A stretch of 64,000 nucleotides of DNA from Paraspadella gotoi (lineage: Eukaryota; Chaetognatha). Positions 21,123-35,013 of the stretch are shown here, piece by piece. Location: the NCBI GenBank assembly GCA_051294375.1, contig CM119271.1, forward strand, positions 8,457,637-8,521,636. The letters run 5' to 3'. The position numbers and the translations under genes were made by a program. Positions within the stretch are counted from its first letter, which is position 1. Each line of letters starts with the position of its first letter. Under the pieces are notes generated by a model that worked only from the letters and a program-made list of their open reading frames with translations, searched no databases and was not told where the DNA came from.

Positions 21123-24100
21123 CCTCTCGTCCGCGCTCGCGATCAAAAAAAACTTTTCTCCCCTCTTTCCTGCGCAAAGATAATATTCCACACCGGAAGC
21201 GCGACGCCTAACTTCATTAGTTCGAACTCGATCCAATAACGAAACGCGTCGTAAAAACATCGCGCGTGACTTTCGTCCCGACCTTTCGCGATCCTTGACC
21301 TCGTCGACCCCTGGCGTAAAAAATCGTCAGGATATTGATAGAGATTCGGAGACTTCTCTTAGTGACATAGCGGAGAGCGCGTGAAATGAACAATCAAACG
21401 ATTAATTTTTTTTTTCGGTACGATCATTGACTTTTTTAATTTCGCCTATCGATTAAAATATTATTGACTTTAATTTCACAAATGGGGCTTTTAAAAAGCG
21501 ATTACTACCGACCACTCACGATGAATTTACTACTGAGAGTCCCCGAAAACCCCTTTTCGGCGCTTTGAAAAGAACGAGAACATTTTGGAAGCCATCCAGA
21601 GGCAGTTTTCTTCTGATTTTTAAAAAATTCTCATGGTCAAAAATGTAAAAAAAGAGAATTAATTATTGCGAAAGGAATTTCGGTGAAGATGTTTAAATTT
21701 TTTTTTCTTTTCGGTGTCCAAGATGAAAGTCGGAAACGAGAGGAGACAGATCGGGTGAAGTCGCGTCTCTCTCTGTCGAAAAAAAAAAGAAGTAATGAAT
21801 GCAAATCCTAATTTCCTCTTTTTCTCAATTCAGCCGGAGGACAGAAAAAAAAAAGCCACGGCTTTTAAATTGAGTCAAAAATTGTAAAAATTAGTCGGTT
21901 GAGGGGGGGGGACTGAAAAACGAATCGGCCGGCAAATTTTTCTGATTGGCAACTCGTTCATAAAAAGTTAAAAAAAAAAAAAACAAAAAAAAAACAAACA
22001 AAACCGATGGAATCTGTAACTTAAAAAATGGAACGTCAGTGAAACCGGAGCCGATCGAAAGTCTCTGAAAAATTTGCAAAGCTTACTTACCCTTTCAAGT
22101 TCGATCATGAGTCAACGGAAACAGTAGTTGTTGTCATTGCCATCGTAAAAAGGAAATCGGTCTTGGGAGAAGATTCAGTTCTTAGTCATCCTTTTTTCAC
22201 GTAACCTTAATGAGGATTCTCATCCTTCTCAGCTACCAGTCATCTCATACCGGGTCGAGGTAAACCCACAAAATTCAGTAATCTCCGCCTCGATCCCTTG
22301 ACCTTCCCAACAACTAGCCCCATCTGGGTTTTCACTCTCGCTGCGATCGGAAAATAAAAAAAAGAAGGATGACGACACCGAGTCACCGACTGGAATCCAA
22401 TTCCATCTCCGACGCAAGATGATCTTTGAAAAACAAGATCTTCAAAATAAGAGTTCGAGCCTTTTTTTTTTCTCTTTCCTTTTCTTCCCCTTTTCTTTTT
22501 TTGGCAACTCGATTGGAATTTGGCGACGATGGGTCGTCCGCCGTCCAGTCATCGGGAGTGTTCGTCACTGACTACAGTAGGCGTCGCCCCGCCTGGCCTA
22601 GTTCCAATGCCGTTGACGGGGCCCGCTAAAAGGAAGTCGGCCCAGGAGCCCGGAGCGATGGCGTCGGCGGCCGAGAGGGACATCGACGGCCGGGGAAAAA
22701 TCGCGAAAGATGGCGCGAGGCGAAGAAGGGAGAGAGAACGAAGCCAAAATCAAGAGTCGCTGATCGAAATGTCATCAGGAGAATTTTTATTTCTTCGAGA
22801 GGAACTTCGTGAGCGAGGCTCTTTTTTTTTTTTTTTTTTTTTTGAGACGCCGAAAAGGTCGCGTTCGATTTTTTAAGATTAAATTAAATTTAAAAGCTTT
22901 TCTTTCAAGAAACTTAATAAAAATTATGAAGTGGTATATACTATTAAGGACAGAAATATATCTAATAACAGCCTTTAAAAGCTTTTTATTATTTATTAAC
23001 TTGCTTTGGGATTTACATTTCTTTACGATCTCATTTATCGTCGTCATAAAATTAGTAAAAAAATCGAAATCTTATACTTTTTCTCGAGATCGTCTTTTTT
23101 ATCGTTTTATTTTACTTTTAAATCCGCTAACTATTAATGTCCTCCATAATTTTTCAACTTATCTCTGTCGCCAGATTATAGATATTCTTTATAGTTGTGT
23201 AGGAGTAAATATTATATTTAATTAAAAATGGTTCCATAAATATTCATTCTCATTTGAAAACAGTCAATTTAAAAACAAAAAATTATTATTAAAAACAAAA
23301 TTTGCAGTTAATCTTGAAGAGACAATGGACGACACCGAAGATCTTTGTTAATCCGCGGTTGATTTCAAACCGAAACGCTAAGCTTATAATTCCAGAAAAT
23401 TTTCAGTAATAAAGGATTTAAAATTTTTGGACTATAAAAATTTACAAGGTAGCAGGGAACAACAAAATGCTTTTTTTTCATAAAGCACTAGCTAAACAGC
23501 TCTATTAATAGAAATTATCAAACGAAAAAATTTAACTACTTCCAAAGCAGACTAAGAAACTAGAGCAACCACAACACGATAAACATGTCATGGGTTATAA
23601 GTTCTAACAGATAAATACTAACATGGTTGCTTTGTTTTTCAGACAACGTCACACCTCTCCATCTTTTGACGTTGAGAGATATTTCCCGTTACTCGTTAAA
23701 TTCAGAGAGTGACGGCATTTTAATATTTAAAAAGGCCTCGTCAGGTGAGTTAGTTAAAACTCATTTAGCATTTTGTTAAAAGACAGAACGTGATCCAACG
23801 CTTGGTCAATCGTTCTAATTCTCATCGCCCGGCCTTCCCTCTTCGAGAGCGCAAAAATCTCAGTTCGTTAAGGCGGTGACAAAAATCCACCGCGTGACAG
23901 CGAACTAGCTCTCGGCTACGGTCACAGGCTCGGTTCCCTGACCTCGTTCAGCACATTTTTTTTTCAAGAATTTCCTGGAGTGGAATGCTCCTACATGGGA
24001 ATCAGAGGATTCAGAGGGTAAGACTAAATACTTCTATTTTAATAACTTGATGTATTAGCTGAGGGGCTGTCACTAAAATGTTTAGCTCCCTGTAAATGAA

Positions 24101-24171
24101 TTTACTTTATAAACGTTATCCGTTTTCAAAAGTTGAAGTAAAAGCTGAAAAAACTTGGGTAAATTTACTTT
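20301..24171. other. Intergenic region with GC-rich patches, no gene recognised
   Basis: 3.9 kb upstream of the zinc-finger start and downstream of DNAJB12/14. It contains a (GA)n run (20693-20737), a CT-rich run (21060-21125), CpG-richer DNA at 20560-21300 and a second GC-rich patch at 22510-22720. The second patch has a plus frame starting at 22529 (MGRPPSSHRE...) with no recognisable domain. A poly-T of 19 is at 22824-22842. These patches may be promoters or 5' exons; nothing coding can be supported. Confidence 0.5.
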
Positions 24172-25953
24172 TTAGCTATTAACGTCGACGGGATAGCCCG
24201 CCAAATTAATTTGGTGCAACAGTTCGCAAGACGGCGTTTTGGTTCCTTGATTCCAGAGCTTGGTTTTGCGATGCGAAGCACCTTTCGAGTTTTGTTCTCG
24301 CTGGCATTTGCCAAGCAGACTTCCGATGAAGTCCTCTTCGATCTACGATTATAAAATAAAATAATATGTTTAAAATCACTTTTAATGTAAAGTCCGGACT
24401 ACCATCTACAACTCAGATGCTCTTTTATATAGGAGATATCGACGTTCGTCTCTTTCTCTCTTTCGCGATCATTCGAGATTCTGCCAGGTTACCTCCTGTT
24501 CAAGTAATTGAATTTTTGTCTCCTTGTAATTTCTCAACGAACTTTCCTTGACGTAGTAAGGAATTTCGAGCTTCGAAGTAACTCGTGCCTCCGAGTACTA
24601 AAGTTAAGAAACGTTATTATTACAAAAGCCGACAACCTCGTATGCATATTACAATATGATTATTTCAGCTTTATATTCCAAACTCAAAAGTTTTCATAGT
24701 ACTTAGGATATTTGTTTCTTACTTATGACGTTATGAAGTTATGTGCTCAAGATTATTAATTAATTCATCATTTACCTTTTGACTATGTTTAAGACTGTAA
24801 ACAGGATCACCGACGAACAAGTTCGACGTCATAGAGAGAACGATGAGTAACAGAACAGGAAGAAAGTGAAGGAACAACGAGCCGCTGGTCGACATGCTGG
24901 GAGATTAATCAAGAAACGACTCATTAGATGTTGGAGGCGAATAACCTTCGGCCCCTTGGACAACGAAAGATATATCATGGACATTCAATATAACTGCCAG
25001 ATTTTTATCCGCGCATAAATCATTATTCAAGTTATTTAAGCTATTTAAATTTTTACGATTATTGTAATATACCTCTCACTATCTTGCTGCCTGTGTTGCG
25101 CCCTGTGTACATGAACGTTGTCGGGTTTTTCCTTGAATCTGCTGCTCGTGCCGAAGAACATGTTAAACAATTCCTCGGCGGAGATGTCGCTCTGAAACCT
25201 GGCCCCGTCGTCTGAGGCGTCGTCGCGTGTCCGTGGCGCATCGTTGTTTGTTTGTTTTTGGGGAGAGGGCGCGTTGGGACGTCGGGCGGCCCCCGCAGCT
25301 GCTCTCTTTTGGGCTGCAACCCACCCGTCGTATTTGAAGCGCTTGGTGGCGTCGCTGAGAACGGCAAAGGCGTTTGATATGCTCTTGAAGGCGTCCCCGG
25401 CGCCGGCGGCGCTGTTCTTGTCTGGGTGGAGGTTGAGGGCCAACTTACGATAGGCCTTTTTGAGACGATTGTCGTCGGCATTTCGCGGGACACCGAGAAT
25501 CTCATAGTAGTCGGTGGCGTTCTGTATTCTCCTTATCGTGTTCTCATCAACTGGACTGTCGCCGCGCTGGTCGGCGGTTTGGGCGCCGAGGTTTCGCGAT
25601 CCTGGCATCGGTCTGGGTTTTGGGGGAGAGGGTTTGTTTTCATTCTGCGGCGGCTGGGGCGGCCGCCGCGGTTGTGTCGGGGTCTTTGGCGGAGCTTGAG
25701 CTTCTTTCGCCTCCTTTCGGTCATTTGACGTCAGTTCCGACGCCACGGCAACCGCGTGGTAACGCACATTTCGAAATTTGTCGTCGTATACAGAATCTTT
25801 GACGGCACATGCGCGAAACCGGGCGGCGCTAGAAGTTTCGGAATTTACATTGCGCGTCGACAACGGCCGCTCCTACAAATTGCAGCACAACTCTCGAATT
25901 TTCGGTTGATAGTAAAATTCACAATAATATTTAATACTTACCCTCGAGGTCAT
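24172..25953 (-). CDS. ER-anchored J-domain co-chaperone, DNAJB12/DNAJB14-like, 5 exons
   Basis: DNAJB12/14 are tail-inserted ER membrane proteins whose cytosolic J domain stimulates Hsc70 in quality control of membrane proteins. Exons 25953-25942, 25872-25073, 24896-24776, 24597-24493 and 24342-24172 join in phase to about 402 aa, close to the vertebrate length. A Pro-rich linker precedes the J domain (about 125-188), which starts [13 protein letters not shown] and contains the HPD triad (about 153-155). The family signature [12 protein letters not shown] follows, then NVHVH. Exon 3 carries the single TM ([17 protein letters not shown], about 277-295) and a PVYSL segment matching PPYSL. The last exons hold the family's DUF1977-type C-terminus ([31 protein letters not shown]). 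The first exon codes only MTSR; the splice and phase support it. Confidence 0.93.
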
Positions 25954-27229
25954 GGTGTTTGGACTCCGATGTTCAACCATTTCGGATTAATTATTTTTTT
26001 AACTTTGGGTCCTTTTTATGATTGATTTATTGTTACAAACCATCTTACGCAATCTAATCAGCCCCTTGCCTGCGTCGTTACCGTGCCTCATCTGAAACAA
26101 TCAGCAGCATCAAGCACGATGCTTCAAGTTCAAGGAGATAGATAAAAGCTTCGTCGAATCCCTACGATCCAGCAGAGGGCTGCAGCAATCGCTTCAGCAG
26201 CAACAGCGAACGGGAAGACAGCCCCGAGCATTCGACGCAAAAACATTATGTAGGAGTCCAAACATAAGAATTTATTTCCCCAACCTTTCAAGACATTTTT
26301 ATCTACGCATTTACCGCACTATAAGAACTTAGTAGGGTGGATGACGGAAAATATCACAGGGCCTCGCTACCAAACCAGAACAACTATACCCTAGCCTTGG
26401 GTAAAAATTTAAAGACGACGAAGATTCCTTACCATTAACATTATTGCTCTTAAGAATTTAAGTATTATTCGTACTTTCTCAGAAAATTGTTTTCATTTTT
26501 TTTCGTAAAATATTAGCGGACATGTAAAATATATCCGTGATGCAAAACGCCAGGGCACAAAGAATAGCTGCAGTGATGAGATGAACAATTGGGGTAAAAC
26601 GTCAAATAACCTAGTTTACGACAGTCGGGTTTCTTTTTTGTCTCGTTTGGCTGAGCAGGAAGCGCGCCATTAGCCGCCAATACTTATACCCTATTCCTAT
26701 GGGCCTATGAAAATCAAAATAGAACGAGCAATGGGAGTGAAAGATTTATTAATAAAAATATCACGACCATGAGCTCCAAAAAATCAAAATGACATTCAAG
26801 ATGTCAAAAATAAATCATAATAACTGAAAGATCTTTGAGTCTAGAGAATACGTTATAACTATTATTCTGAGAGAAAATAGTATTCAACAAATTAATAGGA
26901 AACAATACACTTAAATTTTGTAACGGTCAAATCATTACAGCGGCATTTCAGACCGGAAGCTACGCCATTTTTGTAGAGGGCAGTGAAATCTTGAAAAAAT
27001 TCTAATCTGTAACAGCACCCATCGTGATGCTAAGCTTAAAAGTCATATATTGGTTATACCAATTTCATAGATATAAATATGCAGATTTACAGTTAAGAAC
27101 ACTTTTAAACTTTATACGTATTGTACTAACACATCTTAAAAACTAGAAAATATTTAAATGGCCACAATATGTAATCCTTTATAAATGGATTAGAAAGCAT
27201 TTAGAATATAATTCCTCTCCAAAACAAAT
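25954..27229. other. Intergenic region, AT-rich
   Basis: Between the DNAJB12/14 start and the NIPSNAP stop. No gene recognised. A 25-bp fragment at 27046-27070 (TATTGGTTATACCAATTTC) resembles the terminus of the MITE-like element described at 47951-48304. Confidence 0.5.
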
Positions 27230-28727
27230 TTATTTCATAGGGCTAAATGATGTCGGAACCATGAGCTTGGATTCCATGTGGCGAATGAGAGGAACCGTAT
27301 TGCTTACGGTATCGTTCCATCCTGGCCGCTGCCATGCGGATTCTCGCATCTCGCGACGAGTCTGAGCAAAAAATAGATGAATAACTGTATAGGAGAGACT
27401 AAATGATGCATATTATAATATAAATATTATATTATATTATTATATAAAATATTATTCATTGAATAAACAATAACGTCCACTCGCCTTCATGTCCTTGTAG
27501 GACCAGAGATGGTTGACGTGGTACTGCGGTCCGACTTGAGAGAAGAATCCGGCGACGGCGCAGTTTTCCTGGTTCCTATAGTGTATGCCACGCGCCCAGT
27601 GGTTGCCCCATTCCAAAATCGTACCTGAGAAGGATGGGTCAAAGGAACATTTTAGTGGTCCGACTTTTTACCTAAGAATAGATGAGCCATTTATCCCGAC
27701 CCTACACTATCTACCCGGTTTCAGAGTATAACTCCTCAACTCGTAAATGTGACTGGGTTCCCGAGGCGTTAAAGGCGGCCAGTATGAAAATTTGAGGCAA
27801 AGCTGCGACTGACGAGAACGAAGAAGCTGACTCCGCTGTTTCCTCAGCTCCTGTTCGGGACAGTAAACGGGAGAATAATCCAAATCTGTCTTCAAGACTC
27901 TCCGGAGTTTCGGGTTGGCCGCTACGTCACCTTCAGGCCCTCATCCTTTCGGTAGAGCTCATACTTCTGTTGGACGCTGTCCCATCCGTCGGGAAATTCC
28001 CAGATGTGAATCACTTGATCCTGCAAAAGAAATTAGAGGCTAATACAGTTAGGTGTGAACGAGTTGTGTCATATACAGTATGTATAAGATCATTACACAG
28101 TACACACCTGATCGCCGACTTCCACCAAGAAACTTCCGACCAAATGCATTCCGATGTGACGTTGATTCATCAACGTGGAGAATTCCCCGTACAGATCCAA
28201 GTAGGTCAACAGATGCTCCGGTTTTACGTTATGGGTCTAGGGTGTGGACCAAGTTGGAAACGTTCGTAATATGGGTTATATTCTTCTTTCTCTGGGGCGG
28301 AAAAACCTGGATCTCGTAGACGGTCTTTGGTTCTGCGAGCAGCGTGGAGTGCGATGCCCGAGAGCTCTCCAATCCACCAACGAGCCGATTGTACCATTTG
28401 TGGCCCCCGTCGGGGACAGGTTCCGGATTTTGTTCATTCTTTATCACAAAAGTAAAATAATATCAGTTAGAATGCCTAAATTGACAGTTAATGGATTTCC
28501 GCATTTACGTACACTTGACGTCGTAAAGACGGTTCTTGCAGGAGTAGGCTTGACTAGATTGCTAGGCGGGAAAGCCTGTACCAGGAAAAGTAATATTTTA
28601 AATTATGAACGACAGTCTAAATCCGATGAAAAGAATTTTTGATAATTCTTACTGTTCGCGATGCGACGAGGGGCGAGAGTCTTTGGCAATTGTAAGCAAT
28701 GCAGCGGGATAACATTAAATTAGCCAT
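27230..28727 (-). CDS. NIPSNAP family mitochondrial protein, 8 exons
   Basis: NIPSNAP proteins are mitochondrial; in vertebrates NIPSNAP1/2 act as mitophagy signals when they reach the outer surface. Exons 28727-28653, 28575-28513, 28438-28307, 28236-28108, 28020-27931, 27889-27715, 27624-27485 and 27361-27230 give about 311 aa. The first exon (MANLMLSRCIAYNCQR) is basic and lacks acid residues, as a targeting peptide would be. Family landmarks appear in order: SHSTLLAEPKTVYEIQTHNVKP, with the last part split by an intron, DQVIHIWEF, SHIYELRSYTLKPGTILEWG, NCAVAGFFSQ, HLWSYKDMKTRREMR and VPLIRHMESKLMVP. Two introns are unusual: one of only 41 nt (27930-27890), and one with a GC donor after 27485. 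It is divergent from SERP1 (1.25 kb between starts). Confidence 0.95.
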
Positions 28728-30182
<1,455 letters not shown>

Positions 30183-30621
30183 CGCCCCCTATTCCATTTC
30201 CATCACCCTCCCTCTCCTTAATACTTTCCCTCCGTCATGTTGCGGAAATCATCTTAGTCATTACTGATTACTGATTTAGTTTCTTGGTAAGTGTCACGTA
30301 TTTGAAATTTCTGAAAGCTATATCAAGCCCAAAATTATTTATTAAATTACCATTCGGTATTCCTGTACTTTTTTTTCTACAGGCCGTCCCTTTCAAATTT
30401 ACGGATCGTTGAGAAAAAATTCAGACTTGATGAAGATTAAATTTTTTTGCAAGATAACTGCCGTTTTTTTTAATGACTATTGCTCCAACAGTTTTTGAGA
30501 AACGATGTTATTAAAATTCCCTCTTTCTGTTTAAGAATTTATTTTCTAATATAGTTCTAATTAAATGTTACACGTTCAAAATTACTTTTTAAGTTAGTTA
30601 AATTAATTTCTCAGTTGAATT
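30183..30621. other. Convergent intergenic region
   Basis: 440 bp of AT-rich DNA between the SERP1 stop (+) and the stop of the pannexin-like gene (-). It must hold both 3' ends. No other feature seen. Confidence 0.5.
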
Positions 30622-33600
30622 TCAAAATTCTGACTCCCTTGAGGCTGTCACACCCGCTATTCTCATTCTCAGTCGAGACGTCAGAGTGCGTTCCTTGTTG
30701 AAGCGACGCCATCCGGCGCCGAAAAGCTGGCGATTCTTCTCGCACAAAACGGCCAAAATCATCAAATCCGAGAAGCAGTATTTGATCTTGTTCTCGTTAA
30801 ACACGTTCGAGCCGAGATGATCTGTTAAAATTACTTGGGTCAAATTCTTCCTTATAGTAATCCAATTTTTGTGGAAAGGCATGATTCTGGTGTTTTATAT
30901 TGTAGATTTGTTGTATTTTTTTTCTTTGAAGCGCGCAGCTCATACATATAATAATTATAAATATAAAATACAACAAATTTACAAATTATAATGTTATTTT
31001 ACCTTTTAACAGAGTCGGCAAGAACATTTTGTTCCTAGTTGATCCGGCCTCTCTAGTTCTTTTGCACGTTAAGGAGATAAGCGAGCTCAAGTTGAAAATT
31101 GACATGAAGAGGATGAGTATGAGAACGGCGAGTGCAGCCCACCACACGAACCAAATAAGACCTGGAATGAAAATTTGCGTTAGAAAAACTTATCCAAGGT
31201 TTCATCTGAGGAAGGCAACATAATTAGCAGTACCGACTCTCGGCGAGGCACATCGAGCATATTCGTAGTCGTGGACTTTGCAAACGGTGAGACCCAGATC
31301 TTCGATGTCCGACCGGAACCCGCGAACGAAAGTGGCAATAGCCACGAGGCTGACTACGATTGTTAAGATGAACTTCAAGTAAGCCACCACCGACATGATC
31401 GTCGAGTCCCAGCGACGCACTTCCTCGCGGAGTATCGTTTCCATTTCCTAGTTTCGTTAAGTGTGTAATGTGGCTAGTCTAAGAATAACTAATTACAACC
31501 TAACTAGTACATTTGGTAGTATTTCATCCTTTTTGTCTGTTTCTAAGTGTATAAATTCTAAAAAACTGATCGAAGCACAGTCATTTGTGTCACTACAACA
31601 GCATGATTTAACTCCTGTTATCATAAATATGGGATTTTTATTCTCATCCATATATTTTCTCCTTTTACCTATTCATAATCTTATTTTCTCTTTACATATA
31701 ACTTGGTTTATTGAGAAAGAGCAAATCATTTTTTGCTGAATTAAATAGTAGTAATGGCAACTCGATCCCTGAAGTGACTTTCGGTTATGTGTGATGGAGT
31801 CGGCATAAACACGCCAGTGACAAGGGGTGGCCACAGCAGGTTCAAATCATTGAGCGCCATCTCTCGGTAGATGCCTCACACCCCGGGCATTACACATTGT
31901 GTAATACACAATACACATCTCCCCGTAGCCATACCTCCTTCTTTTCTTCGTCTTCGTCGACGACGGTATCGACGAAAGCTTTGATGTGGCGGATGCGGTC
32001 AGCAATTTTCTCACCGAACAGAAAATTCCAAATGGACGGACCCATTCCGATCATCAAAGCGAAGACCAGTAGCGACCAAGACATCACGTAATAGTAGAGA
32101 GTCCTTATTAAATCAATATTCTATAATCACAATGTAAACTTAAATAGCAACCAAGGATTTGACGATTATAGTTAAAAAAGCTTTGTTAATAATCCTCGTC
32201 ACGCACCTCGGCCTGCAGTCGTAAAGCTGATCAGACTTGGCAATGCTGACAAAGATGTAGTTGATGAGGTCGCGAAACTTGGTTCGCTTTGACTTGAGAA
32301 TCTCCATGATGCTCTCCGGACCGGAATGCGCGCAGGTTTGAACCTCGGGATTATTTGCCTGCATCAGGTCCGAAGAACACGAAGTGGCTTTCGTGGCGTT
32401 CCCCGCCGGCGGTGGACATGTCGCTTTCCTAAAAATACGTCATTGTAAAATGTACATATTTTCAATGGGGAAAGGTGTTCGTCGACTTACAGCTTGAGCT
32501 TCTCAATCTCATTTGCATGCTAAAGTTTTGATCGCAGATTCCAGCTCTTAGATATCAAATTATGATAAATTATGTAAAAAAAAAAAGGAAAAAGATGTCC
32601 GTCTGTCCGTCCACCGTAGCTTTAAATGCAAATTACTCATGAGTTTGATCTGGGGATTAACTTGAAATGTTGTGTTTGGATAGAAAAAGGTTTGATTGAG
32701 CTATAAATCAAATTTTGATGGGATCATCCAAAAAGAAATTTTTAAATAGAAAAAACAAAAGATATGTTTTATTATTAGATTTTTTTCCCTTTATAATGAA
32801 TATAAATGTCAGCTGCAACAAGAATTATAATATTAATAATGACCACAACTTTTATAACCACTATAAAAACCACAACCATCATTAACTACATAATTAATTA
32901 TTTACGTAAATGATTAATTAATTAATATAGTAGTAAGCGGCTAATCAGATAGTGAATTAATTCAATAAGTAATTAAATAATTATTTAATCGTCTGATTGG
33001 CTGCTTTCCGCTAAATAATCGTGAGCAGATCCGGAATTGTTTCCTCAAACTTGTTTTCTAGTCTTAAAAAAAATAAGAAAATAATAATATCAAAAGTTTT
33101 AAAATCATTTTAATTTATGCCTATCAATCATTAAATTACCATGCTAAGTATGCTTTGAACTTTGAATAGTCAGAAATAGCGGTTTCGCAATAGAAGCTTA
33201 GGAACTCTTGGTAATTGTAGCTCTGAAAAAAAATAAATAAAACTATATTTGTTCATAGGAGCTATTCACTCGTCGATTTTTTTTCTGTGATCCCTACCGA
33301 AACGTAATAAATAGAATTCACACTTCCAGGTTTCTTGAAAAAAGTTCGTCCAATCGGGAAGCATTTCACAGTAGGACCTAACAAAATACGGGTAAGTTCG
33401 CGCTTTTATATTTTTTTAAAAAATTTCAAGCAGCTCTCAATTAAAACAATTTACAAGAATTGTTCATTATGACCTTTTGCCTTCTCTATTAGTGGATATT
33501 TTTGTCATTTAAGTCATATGCTGCACAGTAAAACATGATTGCAAATATTATCGACTACAATTTTTAGTCAACGTCGAAAAAGAGACGAGCGTTCGGGCAC

Positions 33601-34316
33601 TCGTCTGTGAAAAAAAAAAAACAACTAAAATGGCGTATTGTACGGTTCTATTCCAATAGAAAATCTTGAGATGATTTCAGGATGCATTTGGCCATCCGCG
33701 GGATGAGCCTCCAGTCAAAGAACCGTAGACTTCTTACCAGGCGGCGAGCGGGACGTGAACGTCCAAAGCTGCGGTCGCGCCCGTCAGGGGACGACATCGG
33801 GTTTCGGACGACACCTCGGGTTTCGTAATTTCGTAGTTTCGTCTTCACGGAGCCTAAGCTCCCGCCAGAAGGGCACTTTACGAGGTTCACGACGCCCAAC
33901 GCCGCCATGTGGCGATATTTAACCCCGGTTGTAGCCAATTATTATTATTTTATAATCTTTTTAAATACATGTTATTATAAACAAAGGGAGTTGGTATTTA
34001 ATTAATGCACTGAGTGATTAAGATCTACAAATGATACTTGTTAATCGATAGAATAATTCATTAATTCGTTTATTATTTGATATCATTGAACACTTAAGAT
34101 ATTTCGTTTTATTAGTTAATTTAAAAAAAATTGATATAAGACCTTCTACTCACTTAGTTTGTCAATAATTTCCAATCCGACCGCAAGAGCGATTGCAACG
34201 CGCACAAGTTTCATAATATTAACGTCGGAAAACAAATGAACTCGAATCATATCGTCTTCCCGAGCAAACTTTTTAGTTTTCATTTGATTCAGCAGTACTG
34301 CTATAGGCTGATCCAT
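30622..34316 (-). CDS. Four-TM large-pore channel, pannexin/innexin-like, 8 exons
   Basis: Exons 34316-34154, 33377-33298, 33222-33140, 32428-32207, 32103-31935, 31447-31234, 31160-about 31002 and 30821-30622 join in phase to about 429 aa. The layout is that of pannexins, innexins and LRRC8: TM1 (IMKLVRVAIALAVGLEII), a large Cys-containing loop (VKCFPIG...SFYCETA...), TM2 (YYYVMSWSLLVFALMIGM), a charged cytoplasmic loop with a DEDEEKKE run, TM3 (AYLKFILTIVVSLVAIATFV), a second loop with VCKVHDYEYARC that resembles the VHxYEYxRC of pannexins, TM4 (LIWFVWWAALAVLILILFMS) and a C-terminal SDLMILAVLCEKNRQLF segment. Similarity is to the superfamily, not to one member, so CALHM or LRRC8 relatives remain possible. 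The first loop is longer and carries more Cys than in typical members. The donor of exon 5 coincides with the first bases of a dispersed repeat. Confidence 0.6.
31744..31940 (-). repeat. Dispersed SINE-like repeat, copy B, supplying a splice donor
   Basis: Reverse-strand match to 8438-8700. Read on the minus strand it begins at the end of exon 5 of the pannexin-like gene: the exon ends in GAG and the repeat's GTATGG is the intron donor. It continues through an ATTACACAATGTGTAAT hairpin and GGGGTGTGAGGC. Confidence 0.6.
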
Positions 34317-35013
34317 GATGACCGCTTTTTTGTACGTCTTCTAGTAATCTTTCTGTAGTTTTTCTCCTCGAGAAGTTTTTTTAAAAAAATGATAAACATC
34401 CGGAACACGACTACGACTACGACGAACTTGTTCTACTTATCAAATCGGTCTGAAAACGTTACTCAATGATTTTTTCCTTCAACATATCTCGCGGGTCCCG
34501 CATTTCGGAAAAAAAAAAAAAAATCTTCTTTTACTGATACCCTCATGTCCGAAAAAATAAAAATAAAATCTTGATCCGTGGAACAAAAGTCGGCATTTTA
34601 ATACAATTATGATTAGGGATTACGAATCGAATCACAATCAGAGTTTTTTCTTTTTTTCTCAAAAATGTGACTCGATGGGCAGACGAGCGAGGGACAAAGA
34701 CGGCGAATCGCCCGTCGCAACACCCGGCGTCGTGTAGACGGAAACATCGGTAGAGCCGCGCCGGGCGAAAAGATCTACAATTTAATGGGGGCGGGGGGGT
34801 TCCGCGTTGTTGAAAGTGCCTTTAATAAGAATGAATAAGAAATAGGATTTCGTATTCAAAAGTTGTTGATAAAAGATTTGACAGAAATGAAGTTCCGCCC
34901 TTCCCCAAAGACTGCTTCCGTGAATGCTTACTAGTTCCAGTACAAGTGAAATCATTTTAGATTATACATACATAGAAGAATAAAACGCTGAAAAAGATGA
35001 TTGAAAAAGTTAT
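34317..35013. other. Intergenic region with a GC-rich patch
   Basis: Between the start of the pannexin-like gene and the stop of the TMEM26-like gene. A GC-rich segment at about 34670-34800 stands out from AT-rich surroundings and is a likely promoter or 5' UTR for the channel gene. Confidence 0.4.

Noticed and set aside
33580-33604. Possible small exon with ECPNARLFFD after a TTCACAG acceptor
   Set aside because: The only usable donors break the phase with the next exon, which is already in phase with exon 1.
33648-33938. 96-codon minus frame in the first intron of the pannexin-like gene
   Set aside because: Exon 1 (ending 34154) joins exon 33377-33298 directly in phase with sensible loop sequence. 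This frame is Arg/Ser-rich and fits no phase. It may be a decayed element.
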